Below, piece after piece: positions 19,181 through 28,214 of a stretch of DNA of 64,000 nt. The notes below the pieces were generated by a model. It worked only from the letters and a program-made list of their open reading frames with translations. It was not told the DNA's origin and did no database searches. This stretch comes from an uncultured Pseudomonadales bacterium (lineage in GTDB: Bacteria; Pseudomonadota; Gammaproteobacteria; Pseudomonadales; Azotimanducaceae), in assembly GCA_951813515.1 (NCBI GenBank), contig OX638346.1, positions 2,101,617 through 2,165,616 on the forward strand, written 5' to 3'. Position numbers and translations under genes: made by a program. Each line of letters begins with the position of its first letter. The stretch's first letter is position 1.

Positions 19181-21218
19181 AGAAGCGGCACCAGCCGGGA
19201 CCGGCAACGTCGTCGACCGGTTTGTCGGCGAACATCACCACGACGACCGCATCGACGTCGAGACCGAGATCTCGTCGGCGGAGGCGGCGAGGCTGCTGTG
19301 GCGGTGCCTCAAGTTGCTCGTTGAAGTGAAAGTGCTGTTCGCCGCGAAGTTCGCGCTTCAGACGGGCACCCTGTTCTTCCAGCTGTTCATGCCGTGGATC
19401 GCGAAGATCGTGATCGACAACGTGCTCCTTCAGGAACCCATCGGCGAAACCGACGTGCCGTACCCGCCGTTCATGCAGCCGATCATTGCCTTCCTCGATG
19501 GCATGACGCCCCTGGAGATCATGTTCGCCATTTCCATGGGCTACCTTGCGGGCCTCATTCTCATCGGGATGCGGGCACGCGAGTTGAATGTGGGTCTGTT
19601 CGGCAGTTCGTTGACCGGTCAGGACGAGACAGCCACTGCCGAGAACAAGATCAGCGGCTCGTCCAGCGAATCGGGCGGTCTGTGGGGGCTCGCGGAGTAC
19701 GCGGTCGGCGTACGGCTGAGCCAGCGCCTCGCCAACCATCTCAGAACCCGATTGTTCCAGCGTCTCACTCGGCTGCCGATGGCGGTGCTCGCCGAGAAAC
19801 GCACCGGTGACTCGCTCTACCGCGTGCTCTACGACACCGCGAGCATTCCCTGGGCGGCACTGGACCCGACTTTGGCCTTGGGCACCACCATTCTGACCGG
19901 CATGGTGAACATGTACCTCATCCAGTACTCGTACGAGGCCACCGCGCCCCAGCTCGTCTGGCTGGCCTGGGCGACGTTGCCGCTGGTGTTCGCACTGACA
20001 TTCCCGGCGTCGAAACTCATGCGCCGGATCAACCAGACGAAGCGCTCGGCGGGTTCCGCGACCACCAATGCCATGGAGGAGACGGTGGGCAGCATCGACG
20101 CTGTACAGAGCCTCGGTGGCATGCGCGCCGAAGCGGAGAAGTTCGCGACGCGAAGCCTGGAGTCGTACTTCAGGGAGCGGGTCGCGCTGGTCGTCGGCTT
20201 GCTGCTGTTCATCGGTGCGGTCGTTGCCGTCGTCGCCATGGCACTCTGGGCGGTGATCATCGTCACCGACGGGATCATCGAGGGAAGCATGTCTCCGGGA
20301 GACTTCGGCGTCCTGGTCGCCATGTTCTTCGGGATCGTCTTCACGCCCATCGAGATCGGCTCTTTCTGGCTCAACCTGCAGACCAAGCTGGCACCGGCGC
20401 GGCGCATCTTTTTCTTCATCGACTACGCATCCGACGACGACCACACGGGGGGTGTCGAGTTGGCGACCATCGCCGAGGGTGTCGAGATCGATGATGCGGA
20501 GTACGTGCACCCGGATGGTCGACGGGCGCTATCGGGTGTTTCCCTCGAGATGAAGGTCGGCGAGATCGTCGCCATTGTTGGCCCGTCGGGTGCAGGGAAA
20601 ACAACCCTTGGCTCCCTGATTCCCGGCTTCCTGACACCGACACGGGGGCGCGTGCTGATCGATGGGCGGGACCTCGCCTCCCTCGACATCGACAGTGTGC
20701 GCAGCCACGTCGCCTACGTCTTCCAGGAGCACCTGCTGCTTGCCGAGAGCATTCGCGAGAACCTGCTGTTGGCGAACGGGGACGCCAGCGAGGACGACAT
20801 GTTTCACGCCCTGGAACTCGCCGGGTGCATGTCCTTTGTGCGCGAAATGCCGGAGGGCATCGACACCGCGCTGGGCTTGTCCGGCAACACGTTGTCGGTG
20901 GGCCAGCAGCAGCGCCTGTGCATCGCCCGTGGGCTGGTGCGCGATGCCAGGGTCCTGATTCTCGACGAGCCGACCTCGGCATTGGATCCCGAAACCGAGC
21001 AGCAGTTGTTCGACTCGCTGGATCGGATTGCCGAGGACAGGCTCCTGGTGGTCATCGCGCACCGGCTCTCGACGATTCGCCGAGCGGACAAGATCGCCTT
21101 CCTCGACGAAGGCGTGCTGGTGGAGACGGGCAGCCACGAGGAGTTGATGCGACGGGAACAGGGGGCGTACCGTCGCTTCGTGGAACTGCAGTCAGGGCAA
21201 TCTGGAACGGGCCCGTAG
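19173..21218 (+). CDS. ABC exporter half-transporter, subunit 2
   Basis: 681 residues from GTG 19173 (VSEEAAPAG), which overlaps the stop of subunit 1 and is in frame with the rest; an ATG at 19035 would read far into the upstream gene. Six transmembrane helices are followed by an ATPase domain with Walker A GPSGAGKTT, Q-loop VFQEHLLLAES, signature LSVGQQQRL, Walker B ILILDEPTSALD and IAHRLST. The N-terminal ~60 residues are hydrophilic and His/Asp-rich (GEHHHDDR), an extension absent from most family members. It is coupled to subunit 1 as one transporter. Confidence 0.9.
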   Translation: MSEEAAPAGTGNVVDRFVGEHHHDDRIDVETEISSAEAARLLWRCLKLLVEVKVLFAAKFALQTGTLFFQLFMPWIAKIVIDNVLLQEPIGETDVPYPPFMQPIIAFLDGMTPLEIMFAISMGYLAGLILIGMRARELNVGLFGSSLTGQDETATAENKISGSSSESGGLWGLAEYAVGVRLSQRLANHLRTRLFQRLTRLPMAVLAEKRTGDSLYRVLYDTASIPWAALDPTLALGTTILTGMVNMYLIQYSYEATAPQLVWLAWATLPLVFALTFPASKLMRRINQTKRSAGSATTNAMEETVGSIDAVQSLGGMRAEAEKFATRSLESYFRERVALVVGLLLFIGAVVAVVAMALWAVIIVTDGIIEGSMSPGDFGVLVAMFFGIVFTPIEIGSFWLNLQTKLAPARRIFFFIDYASDDDHTGGVELATIAEGVEIDDAEYVHPDGRRALSGVSLEMKVGEIVAIVGPSGAGKTTLGSLIPGFLTPTRGRVLIDGRDLASLDIDSVRSHVAYVFQEHLLLAESIRENLLLANGDASEDDMFHALELAGCMSFVREMPEGIDTALGLSGNTLSVGQQQRLCIARGLVRDARVLILDEPTSALDPETEQQLFDSLDRIAEDRLLVVIAHRLSTIRRADKIAFLDEGVLVETGSHEELMRREQGAYRRFVELQSGQSGTGP

Positions 21219-21257
21219 GGGCGAACGCGCAACATCGCGTGAGATCGCCGCTACGAC

Positions 21258-21357
21258 GTCGACTTGCTCGCGGCTGCGGCGGGAAGCCGGCAAGAGTCCC
21301 GCTGGTTCAACGTCACAATGCGATTGCAGCCAGCGCAGCGCAAGTGCAATCATCGGC
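21258..21357 (+). repeat. Dispersed intergenic repeat, family 1, copy B
   Basis: This is the second copy of the repeat at 16948-17043, located 56 nt upstream of the MetF-family gene. It contains an additional inverted pair GATTGC/GCAATC around the 3' half. The flanking sequences of the two copies do not match, so the similarity is confined to this ~100-nt unit. Confidence 0.7.
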
Positions 21358-21412
21358 TGACAGACCGGGCGCCATGCCGGGCGCGCACCTTGACCTTTCT
21401 TCGGGATCGCGC

Positions 21413-22282
21413 ATGACCAAGCTTTCTGAGTCGCTGGCCAACAACGACTTCACCCTCACGGCGGAACTAAACCCGCCCAAGGGCACAGATCTACGTGCCC
21501 TGCTCGATGCCGGAGAAGCGCTGAGGCACCTGGTCACCGCTTTCAATCTGACCGATTCGGCGGCATCGAGAATGACGATGGCGCCGATCGCTGTCGCGCA
21601 CCTGCTGGCCGACCGGGGGATCGAATCGACCCTGCAGATCACGGGCCGGGACCGGAACCGGCTGGCCATTCAGGCGGACATGCTGGCTGCCCATGCGCTG
21701 GGGGTGTCAAACATTCTCTGCATGAGCGGCGATCCCCCTTCCGCCGGAGACCATCCCGAAGCGAAGCCCGTCTTCGATCTCGCCGCCGAAGACATTCTCA
21801 GGGCGGCGGGTAGCCTTGCATCGGGCCACGATCTCTCGGGCAACAGCGTGAAGGACGGTCCGGACTTCTATCGGGGCGCGGTAGTCAACGTGGCGGTGCC
21901 GGATGTCGGCAAGGAGATTGCGCGAATGGAGCAGAAGATCGAGGCGGGCGCGCAGTTCTTCCAGACCAATGCCGTGTACGATCCATCCGGTTTCGAGGCG
22001 TTCATGAACCGGGTCCAGGGTTTCAACATTCCCATCCTGGCGGGAATCATCATGCTGAAATCGGCCGGGCAGGCGCGCTACATGACCGAGAAGATTCCCG
22101 GCGTCGTCGTTCCCGATCACCTGACCGTGGAACTCGAACGCGCGAAAGACCCTGCCGAAACCAGCATCGGCATCACGGGGGCGATGGTGAGAAGTGTGGC
22201 GCCGATGTGCCAGGGCGTACACATCATGGCCATCGGCTGGGAGCGCCGAATCCCCCGGGTCATGGATGCCGCAGGGATGTGA
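21413..22282 (+). CDS. Methylenetetrahydrofolate reductase (MetF) family protein
   Basis: 289 residues forming one TIM-barrel domain. The N-terminus TLTAELNPPKGTD carries the conserved Glu-Asn-Pro-Pro, and a later strand shows ILCMSGDPP, the family Asp that contacts the flavin. FFQTNAVYD and the C-terminal IPRVMDAAGM segment also fit. The length matches short MetF-type reductases, which use FAD to interconvert methylene- and methyl-tetrahydrofolate. It stands alone, with family-1 repeat copy B upstream and a convergent dsbA-like gene 21 nt downstream. It may act in C1 metabolism rather than methionine synthesis; no met gene is nearby. Confidence 0.8.
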   Translation: MTKLSESLANNDFTLTAELNPPKGTDLRALLDAGEALRHLVTAFNLTDSAASRMTMAPIAVAHLLADRGIESTLQITGRDRNRLAIQADMLAAHALGVSNILCMSGDPPSAGDHPEAKPVFDLAAEDILRAAGSLASGHDLSGNSVKDGPDFYRGAVVNVAVPDVGKEIARMEQKIEAGAQFFQTNAVYDPSGFEAFMNRVQGFNIPILAGIIMLKSAGQARYMTEKIPGVVVPDHLTVELERAKDPAETSIGITGAMVRSVAPMCQGVHIMAIGWERRIPRVMDAAGM

Positions 22283-22303
22283 GCCTTTTCGGCGGCCTGG
22301 CGG

Positions 22304-22957
22304 TTATTGGCCTTCCTGGGCTTCGTCGGCAACCCTGCGCCGCTCTCTCACCTGGTCGACGAGGAAGTCGACCACTTCCAGCACCTTCGTCCCCTCGACA
22401 TCGGTAGAGATTTCGATGCTATAGGTGCCATCCACGATCATCGTGGGGACACTGGTGATCCGGTACATTCGCGCCTGCGCTTTCGCCTGTTGCACCCGGC
22501 TGTGTATGCTGAACGAGTCGAGGACGCCCAGGAATCGTTTCACATCGACGCCGCCTACATCCCGAAAGAACCGGGCGAGGAGCGGGGTTTGGCGCAGATC
22601 GACGCCGTGCAGATGCAGCGACTCGAACAGCGGATAGTGCACCTTGTCCAGCACGCGCAGGATTTCGGCACTGAAATAGACCTTTGCGAAGTGTTCCCAG
22701 GTGGGGCTGAACACTGCGGGCACGCGGTGGAAATCCACATCGTCCGGCTGCTTCGCCTGCCACGCTTGGAGCAGGGGTTCGAAGTTGAAACAAAAGACGC
22801 ACACGTAGGAAAAGACCTCGACGACCTCGATGGCATCGGGGTTTCGGGTTTCGACGGAAATGGGCAGCAGTTCGTAGTGCGTCCCCTCCTCGAAGGTTTC
22901 GCCCGCCGCCGGCAGGCAGAACGAGACGGCAACGACCAGACCAGCCAGGAATCTCAC
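22304..22957 (-). CDS. dsbA: DsbA-like periplasmic thiol:disulfide oxidoreductase with CVFC active site
   Basis: 217 residues from GTG 22957, which gives a standard signal peptide (RFLAGLVVAVSFCLPAAG); an upstream ATG at 23050 would overlap cytochrome c4. The thioredoxin-fold domain with helical insertion has its active site in FSYVCVFCFNFEP and the cis-proline loop SVPTMIVDG. DsbA normally has CPHC; here the dipeptide is Val-Phe. The enzyme should introduce or reshuffle disulfides in exported proteins. It lies 64 nt downstream of cytochrome c4 on the same strand, a classic gammaproteobacterial arrangement near engB and polA. Confidence 0.85.
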   Translation of the reverse strand: MRFLAGLVVAVSFCLPAAGETFEEGTHYELLPISVETRNPDAIEVVEVFSYVCVFCFNFEPLLQAWQAKQPDDVDFHRVPAVFSPTWEHFAKVYFSAEILRVLDKVHYPLFESLHLHGVDLRQTPLLARFFRDVGGVDVKRFLGVLDSFSIHSRVQQAKAQARMYRITSVPTMIVDGTYSIEISTDVEGTKVLEVVDFLVDQVRERRRVADEAQEGQ

Positions 22958-23021
22958 GCCCGGCCCCCGGCGAACGTCACTCCAGCCAAGAGGGTAGGCA
23001 TGGCTGGAGCGTCGACCCGCT

Positions 23022-23630
23022 TCAATACAAGCCCTGAATATAGTTCGCAACGGCCCTGATCTCCGTATCCGTCAATCTGGATGCCACGCCGCGCATCATG
23101 CCGCCGTAGTCGGAGTCGGTCTTGCGCACCCCTTCCCTATAGGCGATGAGTTGCGCGACGACATACTCGAAACGTTGTCCGGACAAGACCGGAAACCCGG
23201 CCGGCGCATTGCCCGCACCGGTGGGAGAGTGGCAGGCCGAGCAGGCGGCGACGCCTTTGGCCATGATACCCCCGCGATAGATGTGCATTCCGGCGTCGAG
23301 ATTGTCGGTCTTCGACCGACCAACCTTGACCGGCATGGCCGCGTAGTGCTCGGCCAGGTTCAAGAGCTCTTCTTCGGACTTGCCATCGAGTTGACCGGCC
23401 ATCAGCGGGACGGGACGCTCGCCGGACTGGATCATCTGCATCTGGGTCAAGAGGTAACGCGCATTCTGCCCGGCCAGATTCGGGTAGTCCGGGGCAATTC
23501 CGGACGCGCCGTCCTGGCCATGGCACGATGCGCAGACCGAGATCGTGATGTCGAACGCCGTGGGTTCTTCGGCATTCGCAGTTGTTGCCAGCAGGGCGAC
23601 GGCAAACATCGCCCACTTGAGGAAACGCAT
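23022..23630 (-). CDS. Di-haem cytochrome c4
   Basis: 202 residues with a signal peptide (RFLKWAMFAVALLATTANA) and two haem-binding CxxCH motifs, CASCH near residue 33 and CSACH near residue 130, in two similar c-type domains. Methionines available as axial ligands follow each domain (YAAMPVK, GGMMRGVA). This is the cytochrome c4 layout; the protein passes electrons to terminal oxidases in the periplasm. ATG 23630 begins the signal peptide; the frame is open further upstream into engB antisense and is not coding there. It is divergent from engB with a shared 78-nt promoter region. Confidence 0.92.
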   Translation of the reverse strand: MRFLKWAMFAVALLATTANAEEPTAFDITISVCASCHGQDGASGIAPDYPNLAGQNARYLLTQMQMIQSGERPVPLMAGQLDGKSEEELLNLAEHYAAMPVKVGRSKTDNLDAGMHIYRGGIMAKGVAACSACHSPTGAGNAPAGFPVLSGQRFEYVVAQLIAYREGVRKTDSDYGGMMRGVASRLTDTEIRAVANYIQGLY

Positions 23631-23697
23631 GTCGGTTATTCCACGCCGGTCCCGGTATTCGCGAGACCGTGCACATAGACTGTTCGGGGTGCGGCGG

Positions 23698-23703
23698 ATT
23701 ATA
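23698..23703 (-). promoter_or_regulatory. Candidate -10 box for cytochrome c4
   Basis: On the minus strand the sequence reads TATAAT, a perfect sigma-70 -10 hexamer, about 68 nt upstream of the cytochrome c4 ATG. No good -35 box lies 16-18 nt further upstream, where the sequence overlaps the start of engB. Confidence 0.4.
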
Positions 23704-23708
23704 AACCG

Positions 23709-24305
23709 ATGGTGACTTTCTCCGCACAGTTCTTGGCCGGCGCATCGCGGTTTTCCGAATGTCCCCCCGGCGGCATGCCCGAAGTGGCTTTTGTTGGCCG
23801 TTCCAATGCCGGCAAGTCGAGCATGCTCAATCGCTTGACCGGATCGAAGCGCCTCGCGCGCGTCAGCAAGACGCCGGGCAGAACCCGCATGCTCAACTTC
23901 TTCGACATCGAGGGCGGAGGTCGGTTCGTGGACTTGCCGGGATACGGCTATGCGAATGCCAGCAAGTCGGCCCGGCGTCTTTGGAGCCAGGCCATCGACG
24001 ACTACCTGACGCGACGCGCGGACCTGGCGGCCATCGTGCTCGTCATGGATGCCCGGCATCCCTTGCAGCCGTTCGACCGCCAGATGCTGGATTGGGCCCG
24101 ATCAACCGGCACGCCGATGATCGCTGTGCTGAACAAGTGCGACAAGCTGAAGCAGGGCGCCCGCAACCTCGCGCAGCGCAGGGTCGCCGAGCAAGTCGCG
24201 TCGATATCGAACGTAGAGGTGCTGACGTTCTCCGCCAGGACCGGTCTGGGCGTGGAGGCTCTCGCACGTCGCGTAGGGGAATTTCTGGGTCGCGCCGAAG
24301 ACTGA
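23709..24305 (+). CDS. engB: Ribosome-biogenesis GTPase EngB/YihA
   Basis: 198 residues of a single TRAFAC GTPase domain: G1 GRSNAGKSS, G3 DLPGYGYA, G4 NKCDK, G5 TFSARTG, in the expected order and spacing for EngB/YsxC. It assists assembly of the large ribosomal subunit in the cytoplasm. Its position beside cytochrome c4 and near polA is the conserved gammaproteobacterial order. ATG 23709 is followed by the usual short N-terminal extension (FSAQFLAGASRFSE). Confidence 0.95.
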   Translation: MVTFSAQFLAGASRFSECPPGGMPEVAFVGRSNAGKSSMLNRLTGSKRLARVSKTPGRTRMLNFFDIEGGGRFVDLPGYGYANASKSARRLWSQAIDDYLTRRADLAAIVLVMDARHPLQPFDRQMLDWARSTGTPMIAVLNKCDKLKQGARNLAQRRVAEQVASISNVEVLTFSARTGLGVEALARRVGEFLGRAED

Positions 24306-24362
24306 CGCCGCCGCTTTGCAAGGAGCGAATCCAGGACGCAGGCTAAAGGAGGCTAAAGGTCA

Positions 24363-25123
24363 CTACCAGTTCGTGATTGAACCGTCCTCACGCCTAAGCC
24401 TGGGAGGCCACCAATGCGGCAGATCAATCACGCTCCTCTCAGCTTCATCCATATCCAGGTCCACGCCCAGTCCCGGGGAATCATGGCACCAGGCGAACCC
24501 GTCTTCCCACGCAATCTGTTGTGGGAACAGGTCAGTGGCGTAAGAACCGGGTCTTGCCGGCATCTCCTGGACGCCGACGTTCGTTGACGCCATACAGAGC
24601 GCGACGCAGGCGGCGGCACTTACCGGTCCAAGGGGATTGTGAGGAACGATGTTGATGTAGTGCGTCTCTGCCCAGTGTGTGATCTTTGCCGCTTCAGTAA
24701 TGCCCCCGACGATACAGAGGTCGATACGGGCGTAGTCGATCAAGTCTTCTTCGATCACCTCTCTGAAAGACCACTTGGAGGCCCACTGCTCACCGGCGGC
24801 GATCGGTAGGTTCACGTGATGTCGCAGGTTCCGGTAGCTGCCCGGGTTTTCGGAACGCAATGGGTCCTCGATGAAGTAGGGCTTGAACTCTTCCATGTCA
24901 CGACACATTTGTACGACATGCGCCGGGTCGAGCTGTGTGTGGACATCGAAGCATAGGTGGATTCACCAAGGTGATCGACCGCATTTGCGATGGTTCTGCT
25001 CCAGTTCAGTATGCCAACCTCGCCAAGTCCGTGTATCCCGCCGTCTGTGTCGACTCTGACGATGTGATAGATACCGCCGCGCTTGTCGCGGATTGGGAGA
25101 TTCGTAACTTTCGTTACCTTCAT
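24363..25123 (-). pseudogene. Mandelate racemase/enolase-superfamily gene with internal deletion
   Basis: The start (MKVTKVTNLPIRDKRGG; VDTDGGIHGLGEVG) is the N-terminal capping domain of the enolase superfamily. After about 55 codons the frame changes near 24955. From there the other frame reads LCFDVHTQLDPAHV, IEDPLRSE, AAGEQWASKW and IVPHNPLGP, which are barrel strands 3 to 8 of the same family. The joined product is about 250 codons against the usual ~380-400, so roughly 130-150 codons are missing, including the KxK catalytic strand. The C-terminal half alone is open as 24363-24908. It begins 7 nt downstream of polA on the same strand. This is a dead sugar-acid dehydratase or racemase remnant. 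Confidence 0.75.
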
Positions 25124-25130
25124 GGCGCCG

Positions 25131-27857
25131 TCAGTGCGCCTGGTCCCAGTTGTCGCCGATCCCGGCGTCCACGACGAGACCCACCGAGAGGTCCGCGGCC
25201 GCCGTCATGCGCTCGGTCACGCCCCGGACCACCGCTTCGACATCGCCTTCGGGCACTTCCAGCACGAGTTCGTCATGCACCTGCATGATCATGCGGGCGT
25301 CCTGGTCCGCTTGCGATAGCCAGGCGTCGACGCTGATCATGGCGCGCTTGATGATGTCCGCCGCTGTGCCCTGCATCGGCGCGTTGATGGCGGTGCGCTC
25401 GGCGGCCTGGCGCCGGGGGGCCTGGCGCGCATTGATATCGGGCAGGTAGAGGCGGCGTCCGAACACTGTCTCGACGAAGCCCTGCTCCCGGGCTTCGGCC
25501 CGGATGCGCTCCATGTAGTCGTGGACGCCCGGATAGCGCGCGAAATACAGGTCGATGTACTCCTGGGCGAGCTTTCGCTCGATACCGAGCTGGCGGGCAA
25601 GACCAAAGGCCGACATGCCGTAGATGAGGCCGAAGTTGATCGCCTTGGCGCTGCGACGCTGTCCGTCCGTAACGTCGGAGACGGGGGTGCCAAAGACTTC
25701 CGCGGCCGTGGCACGGTGGATGTCGAGCCTGTCTTCGAACGCCTTCAGCAGGCCGGCATCCCGTGACAGGTGCGCCATGATGCGCAGTTCGATCTGGGAA
25801 TAGTCGGCGGCGACCAGCTTGTGCCCGGGAGGCGCGACGAACGCTGCGCGGATGCGCCGTCCCTCGTCGGTGCGGATGGGGATGTTCTGCAGGTTGGGAT
25901 CCTGGGAGGACAGGCGACCTGTGGCGGCGACGGCCTGTTCGTACGAGGTATGGATGCGTCCGTCGCGTTGACTGATCTGCCTGGGAAGCGTGTCCGTGTA
26001 TGTCGACTTGAGTTTTGACACCTGTCGATAGTCGAGGATCAACTGCGGCAGGCGGTGGTACTGGGCGAGTTCGACCAGCACGTGCTCGGCGGTGGAGCGC
26101 TGGCCCGTCTGCGTCTTGCTGGTGCCGGGCGTGCGAAGATGCCGGTGCAGACCGAGCGTGTCGTAGAGGATTTCGCGGAGCTGTTTCGGGGACCCGAGAT
26201 TGAACTGCTTGCCCGCCTCTTCGAAGGCCTCTTGCGCGAGCGCGTTCATCCGCCGCGCGAGTTCGCGGCTCTGGTCCGCCAGCAATCCCGCATCCACCAG
26301 GGTGCCGGTCTGTTCGACCCGCGCCAGAACGGAGAGTAGCGGTAGTTCGATTTCCTCGTACAGCGACTTGAGCGGGGCCACCGACGAGAGCTTTGGCCAA
26401 AGCACTTCGTGCAGCCGCAGCGTCGCGTCGGCAGCGCCGGCGGCGTAGGTCATTGCCTCCTGATTCGGTACCACCGCGAAGTCGAGCTGTTTCGCGCCGC
26501 GACCGGCGACGTCCTCGTAGCGGGTGGTACGCAGCCCGACCTGCTTCTCGACCAGGTCGTCCAGGTTGTGCCGTCGCGTGCCGACGCTGTCCAGCACGTA
26601 GGACTCGAGCATGGTGTCGTGGGCGATGCCGCGAAGGTCTATTCCGTATCGTTCAAGGATGCGCTTGGCACGCTTCAGGTTGTGGCCAACCTTGGTTACC
26701 GCGGGGTCTTCCAACAGAGGCTTGAGCCGGTCCGTCGCTTCCGTCAGCGACAGGTTCTCCGCAACGGTGAGGTCGAGTCCGAGCGGCACGTAGGCGGCCT
26801 CTTCTGGCGTTGTCGCGAACGCGAGGCCCGCGATATCGGCATCGGAGAGGTTGCCCCGGCGGGTCACCACGGTGAAGGAGCATGACCGCCCCTCGCGTAC
26901 CTGGTCGATGATGCGGTCGAGTCCCGGAAGGTCGTCGATCAAGACGTAATCGCCCTCAACCAGGCCGGAACCGAGGCTGCCGCCCAACTCCTCGATCCAG
27001 GCCTTGAACTCGAATTTCTCGAACAGGGATTTGAGCGTCGCCTCGTCCCGAGGCTTTGGCACCAGGTCGCCGATGGCGACGGCCAACTCGACGTCCCGGC
27101 GTATGGTCGTGAGTTCTCGCGATACGGGCAACGTTTCGATCGAGGCGCGAAGGTTCTCTCCCACCTTGCCGCGGACCTCGTCGGCTTGCTCGATCAGGGC
27201 GTCCAGGCTGCCGAAGCTGTTCAGCCACTTGGCTGCGGTCTTCGGTCCGACCTTCGGCACGCCGGGGACGTTGTCCACGCTATCGCCCATCAGCGCAAGG
27301 TAGTCGACGATGTGTTCGGGATGGACGCCGTATTTCTCGAATACGCCGTCCCGATCCATGGTGGTCTCGCTCATCGTATTGACCAGGGTGACGTGCTCGC
27401 TGACAAGCTGCGCCATGTCCTTGTCGGAGGTGGAAATGACTGTCCGGCGCTTCGAGGCCGCGGCCTGCGCCGCCAGCGTGCCGATCACGTCGTCGGCTTC
27501 GACATCGGGGACCACGAGCAACGGGATCCCCATGGCGCCGATGATGTCGTGGATGGGCCCCACCTGTTGCCGCAGTTCATCCGGCATCGGCGGTCGATTG
27601 GCTTTGTATTCGGGATAGATGTCGTTGCGGAAGGTCTTTCCGGAGGCGTCGAAAACGACCGCGACGGGGCTGCCCTCGAAGTCGTTAGCGAGCCTGCGCA
27701 ACATGTTGATCACGCCGAATATCGCTCCCGTCGGAAATCCGCTGGAAGTCGACAGGTTGGGCATCGCGTGGAAGGCGCGGAACAGGTACGAGGAACCGTC
27801 AACCAGCACCAGCGGGGTGTCGGACATCCGGTCCGTGGCGGCGGCGTCCCCTGGCAT
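25131..27857 (-). CDS. polA: DNA polymerase I with degenerate 3'-5' exonuclease site
   Basis: 908 residues. The N-terminal 5'-3' exonuclease has VDGSSYLFRAFHAMP and the Asp-rich VEADDVIG. The polymerase domain is very close to E. coli PolA, with motif A AADYSQIELR near residue 686, O-helix RRSAKAINFGLIYG, and motif C QVHDELV near residue 861; it ends NWDQAH. The middle 3'-5' exonuclease domain keeps its length and fold-like sequence, but all four metal-binding acidic residues are replaced (FTVVT for FDTET, NLKRA for NLKYD, YAAGA for YAAED). It therefore should lack proofreading. Start: ATG 27857 has a GGAG site; ATG 27827 also fits the family. It is divergent from a DUF2782 gene, as in pseudomonads. 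Confidence 0.95.
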   Translation of the reverse strand: MPGDAAATDRMSDTPLVLVDGSSYLFRAFHAMPNLSTSSGFPTGAIFGVINMLRRLANDFEGSPVAVVFDASGKTFRNDIYPEYKANRPPMPDELRQQVGPIHDIIGAMGIPLLVVPDVEADDVIGTLAAQAAASKRRTVISTSDKDMAQLVSEHVTLVNTMSETTMDRDGVFEKYGVHPEHIVDYLALMGDSVDNVPGVPKVGPKTAAKWLNSFGSLDALIEQADEVRGKVGENLRASIETLPVSRELTTIRRDVELAVAIGDLVPKPRDEATLKSLFEKFEFKAWIEELGGSLGSGLVEGDYVLIDDLPGLDRIIDQVREGRSCSFTVVTRRGNLSDADIAGLAFATTPEEAAYVPLGLDLTVAENLSLTEATDRLKPLLEDPAVTKVGHNLKRAKRILERYGIDLRGIAHDTMLESYVLDSVGTRRHNLDDLVEKQVGLRTTRYEDVAGRGAKQLDFAVVPNQEAMTYAAGAADATLRLHEVLWPKLSSVAPLKSLYEEIELPLLSVLARVEQTGTLVDAGLLADQSRELARRMNALAQEAFEEAGKQFNLGSPKQLREILYDTLGLHRHLRTPGTSKTQTGQRSTAEHVLVELAQYHRLPQLILDYRQVSKLKSTYTDTLPRQISQRDGRIHTSYEQAVAATGRLSSQDPNLQNIPIRTDEGRRIRAAFVAPPGHKLVAADYSQIELRIMAHLSRDAGLLKAFEDRLDIHRATAAEVFGTPVSDVTDGQRRSAKAINFGLIYGMSAFGLARQLGIERKLAQEYIDLYFARYPGVHDYMERIRAEAREQGFVETVFGRRLYLPDINARQAPRRQAAERTAINAPMQGTAADIIKRAMISVDAWLSQADQDARMIMQVHDELVLEVPEGDVEAVVRGVTERMTAAADLSVGLVVDAGIGDNWDQAH

Positions 27858-27926
27858 CGTCTCCGTGCGTCCCTTCCGGCTGTCGGCGTGCTACAGTTCC
27901 CGGCAATCGAAGCTATCACATTACGC

Positions 27927-28214
27927 ATGCGTACACGCCGGATCATTGCGTTCATCGTCGTTGCGTTGTGCGCGACGCTCGGCAACGCAGCCGACGAGCG
28001 AACGCGGGAACATCGCGGCCCCGACGTAACGATGATCGAGACCGAAGAACGCGTCGTCTACGAGTATCGGCAGAACGGCTACCTGAGGATGATCAAGATC
28101 GTGCCCAGGCGCGGAAAGCCCTACTACCTCGTGCCGCGAGACCCGTCCAAGGGACTCGGCACCATCGAGGAGGCGGATGTGCTGGTGCCGCAGTGGGAGA
28201 TCGTCAGGTTCTAG
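27927..28214 (+). CDS. DUF2782 family small exported protein
   Basis: 95 residues from ATG 27927, with a signal peptide (RRIIAFIVVALCATLGNA) and a small mature domain containing VYEYRQNGYLRMIKIVP and PYYLVPRD, the conserved core of DUF2782. It is divergent from polA across 69 nt, a pairing seen in Pseudomonas and relatives. It is probably periplasmic; its function is unknown in the family. The stop codon lies inside the first copy of a 3' repeat (28211-28281). Confidence 0.85.
   Translation: MRTRRIIAFIVVALCATLGNAADERTREHRGPDVTMIETEERVVYEYRQNGYLRMIKIVPRRGKPYYLVPRDPSKGLGTIEEADVLVPQWEIVRF

Noticed and set aside
20825..21412. N-terminal extension of the MetF-family ORF to 20825
   Set aside because: The extension overlaps the ABC transporter and the intergenic repeat; MetF homology starts at ATG 21413.
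23631..24059. Upstream extension of the cytochrome c4 ORF
   Set aside because: It is antisense to engB; the signal peptide starts at ATG 23630.
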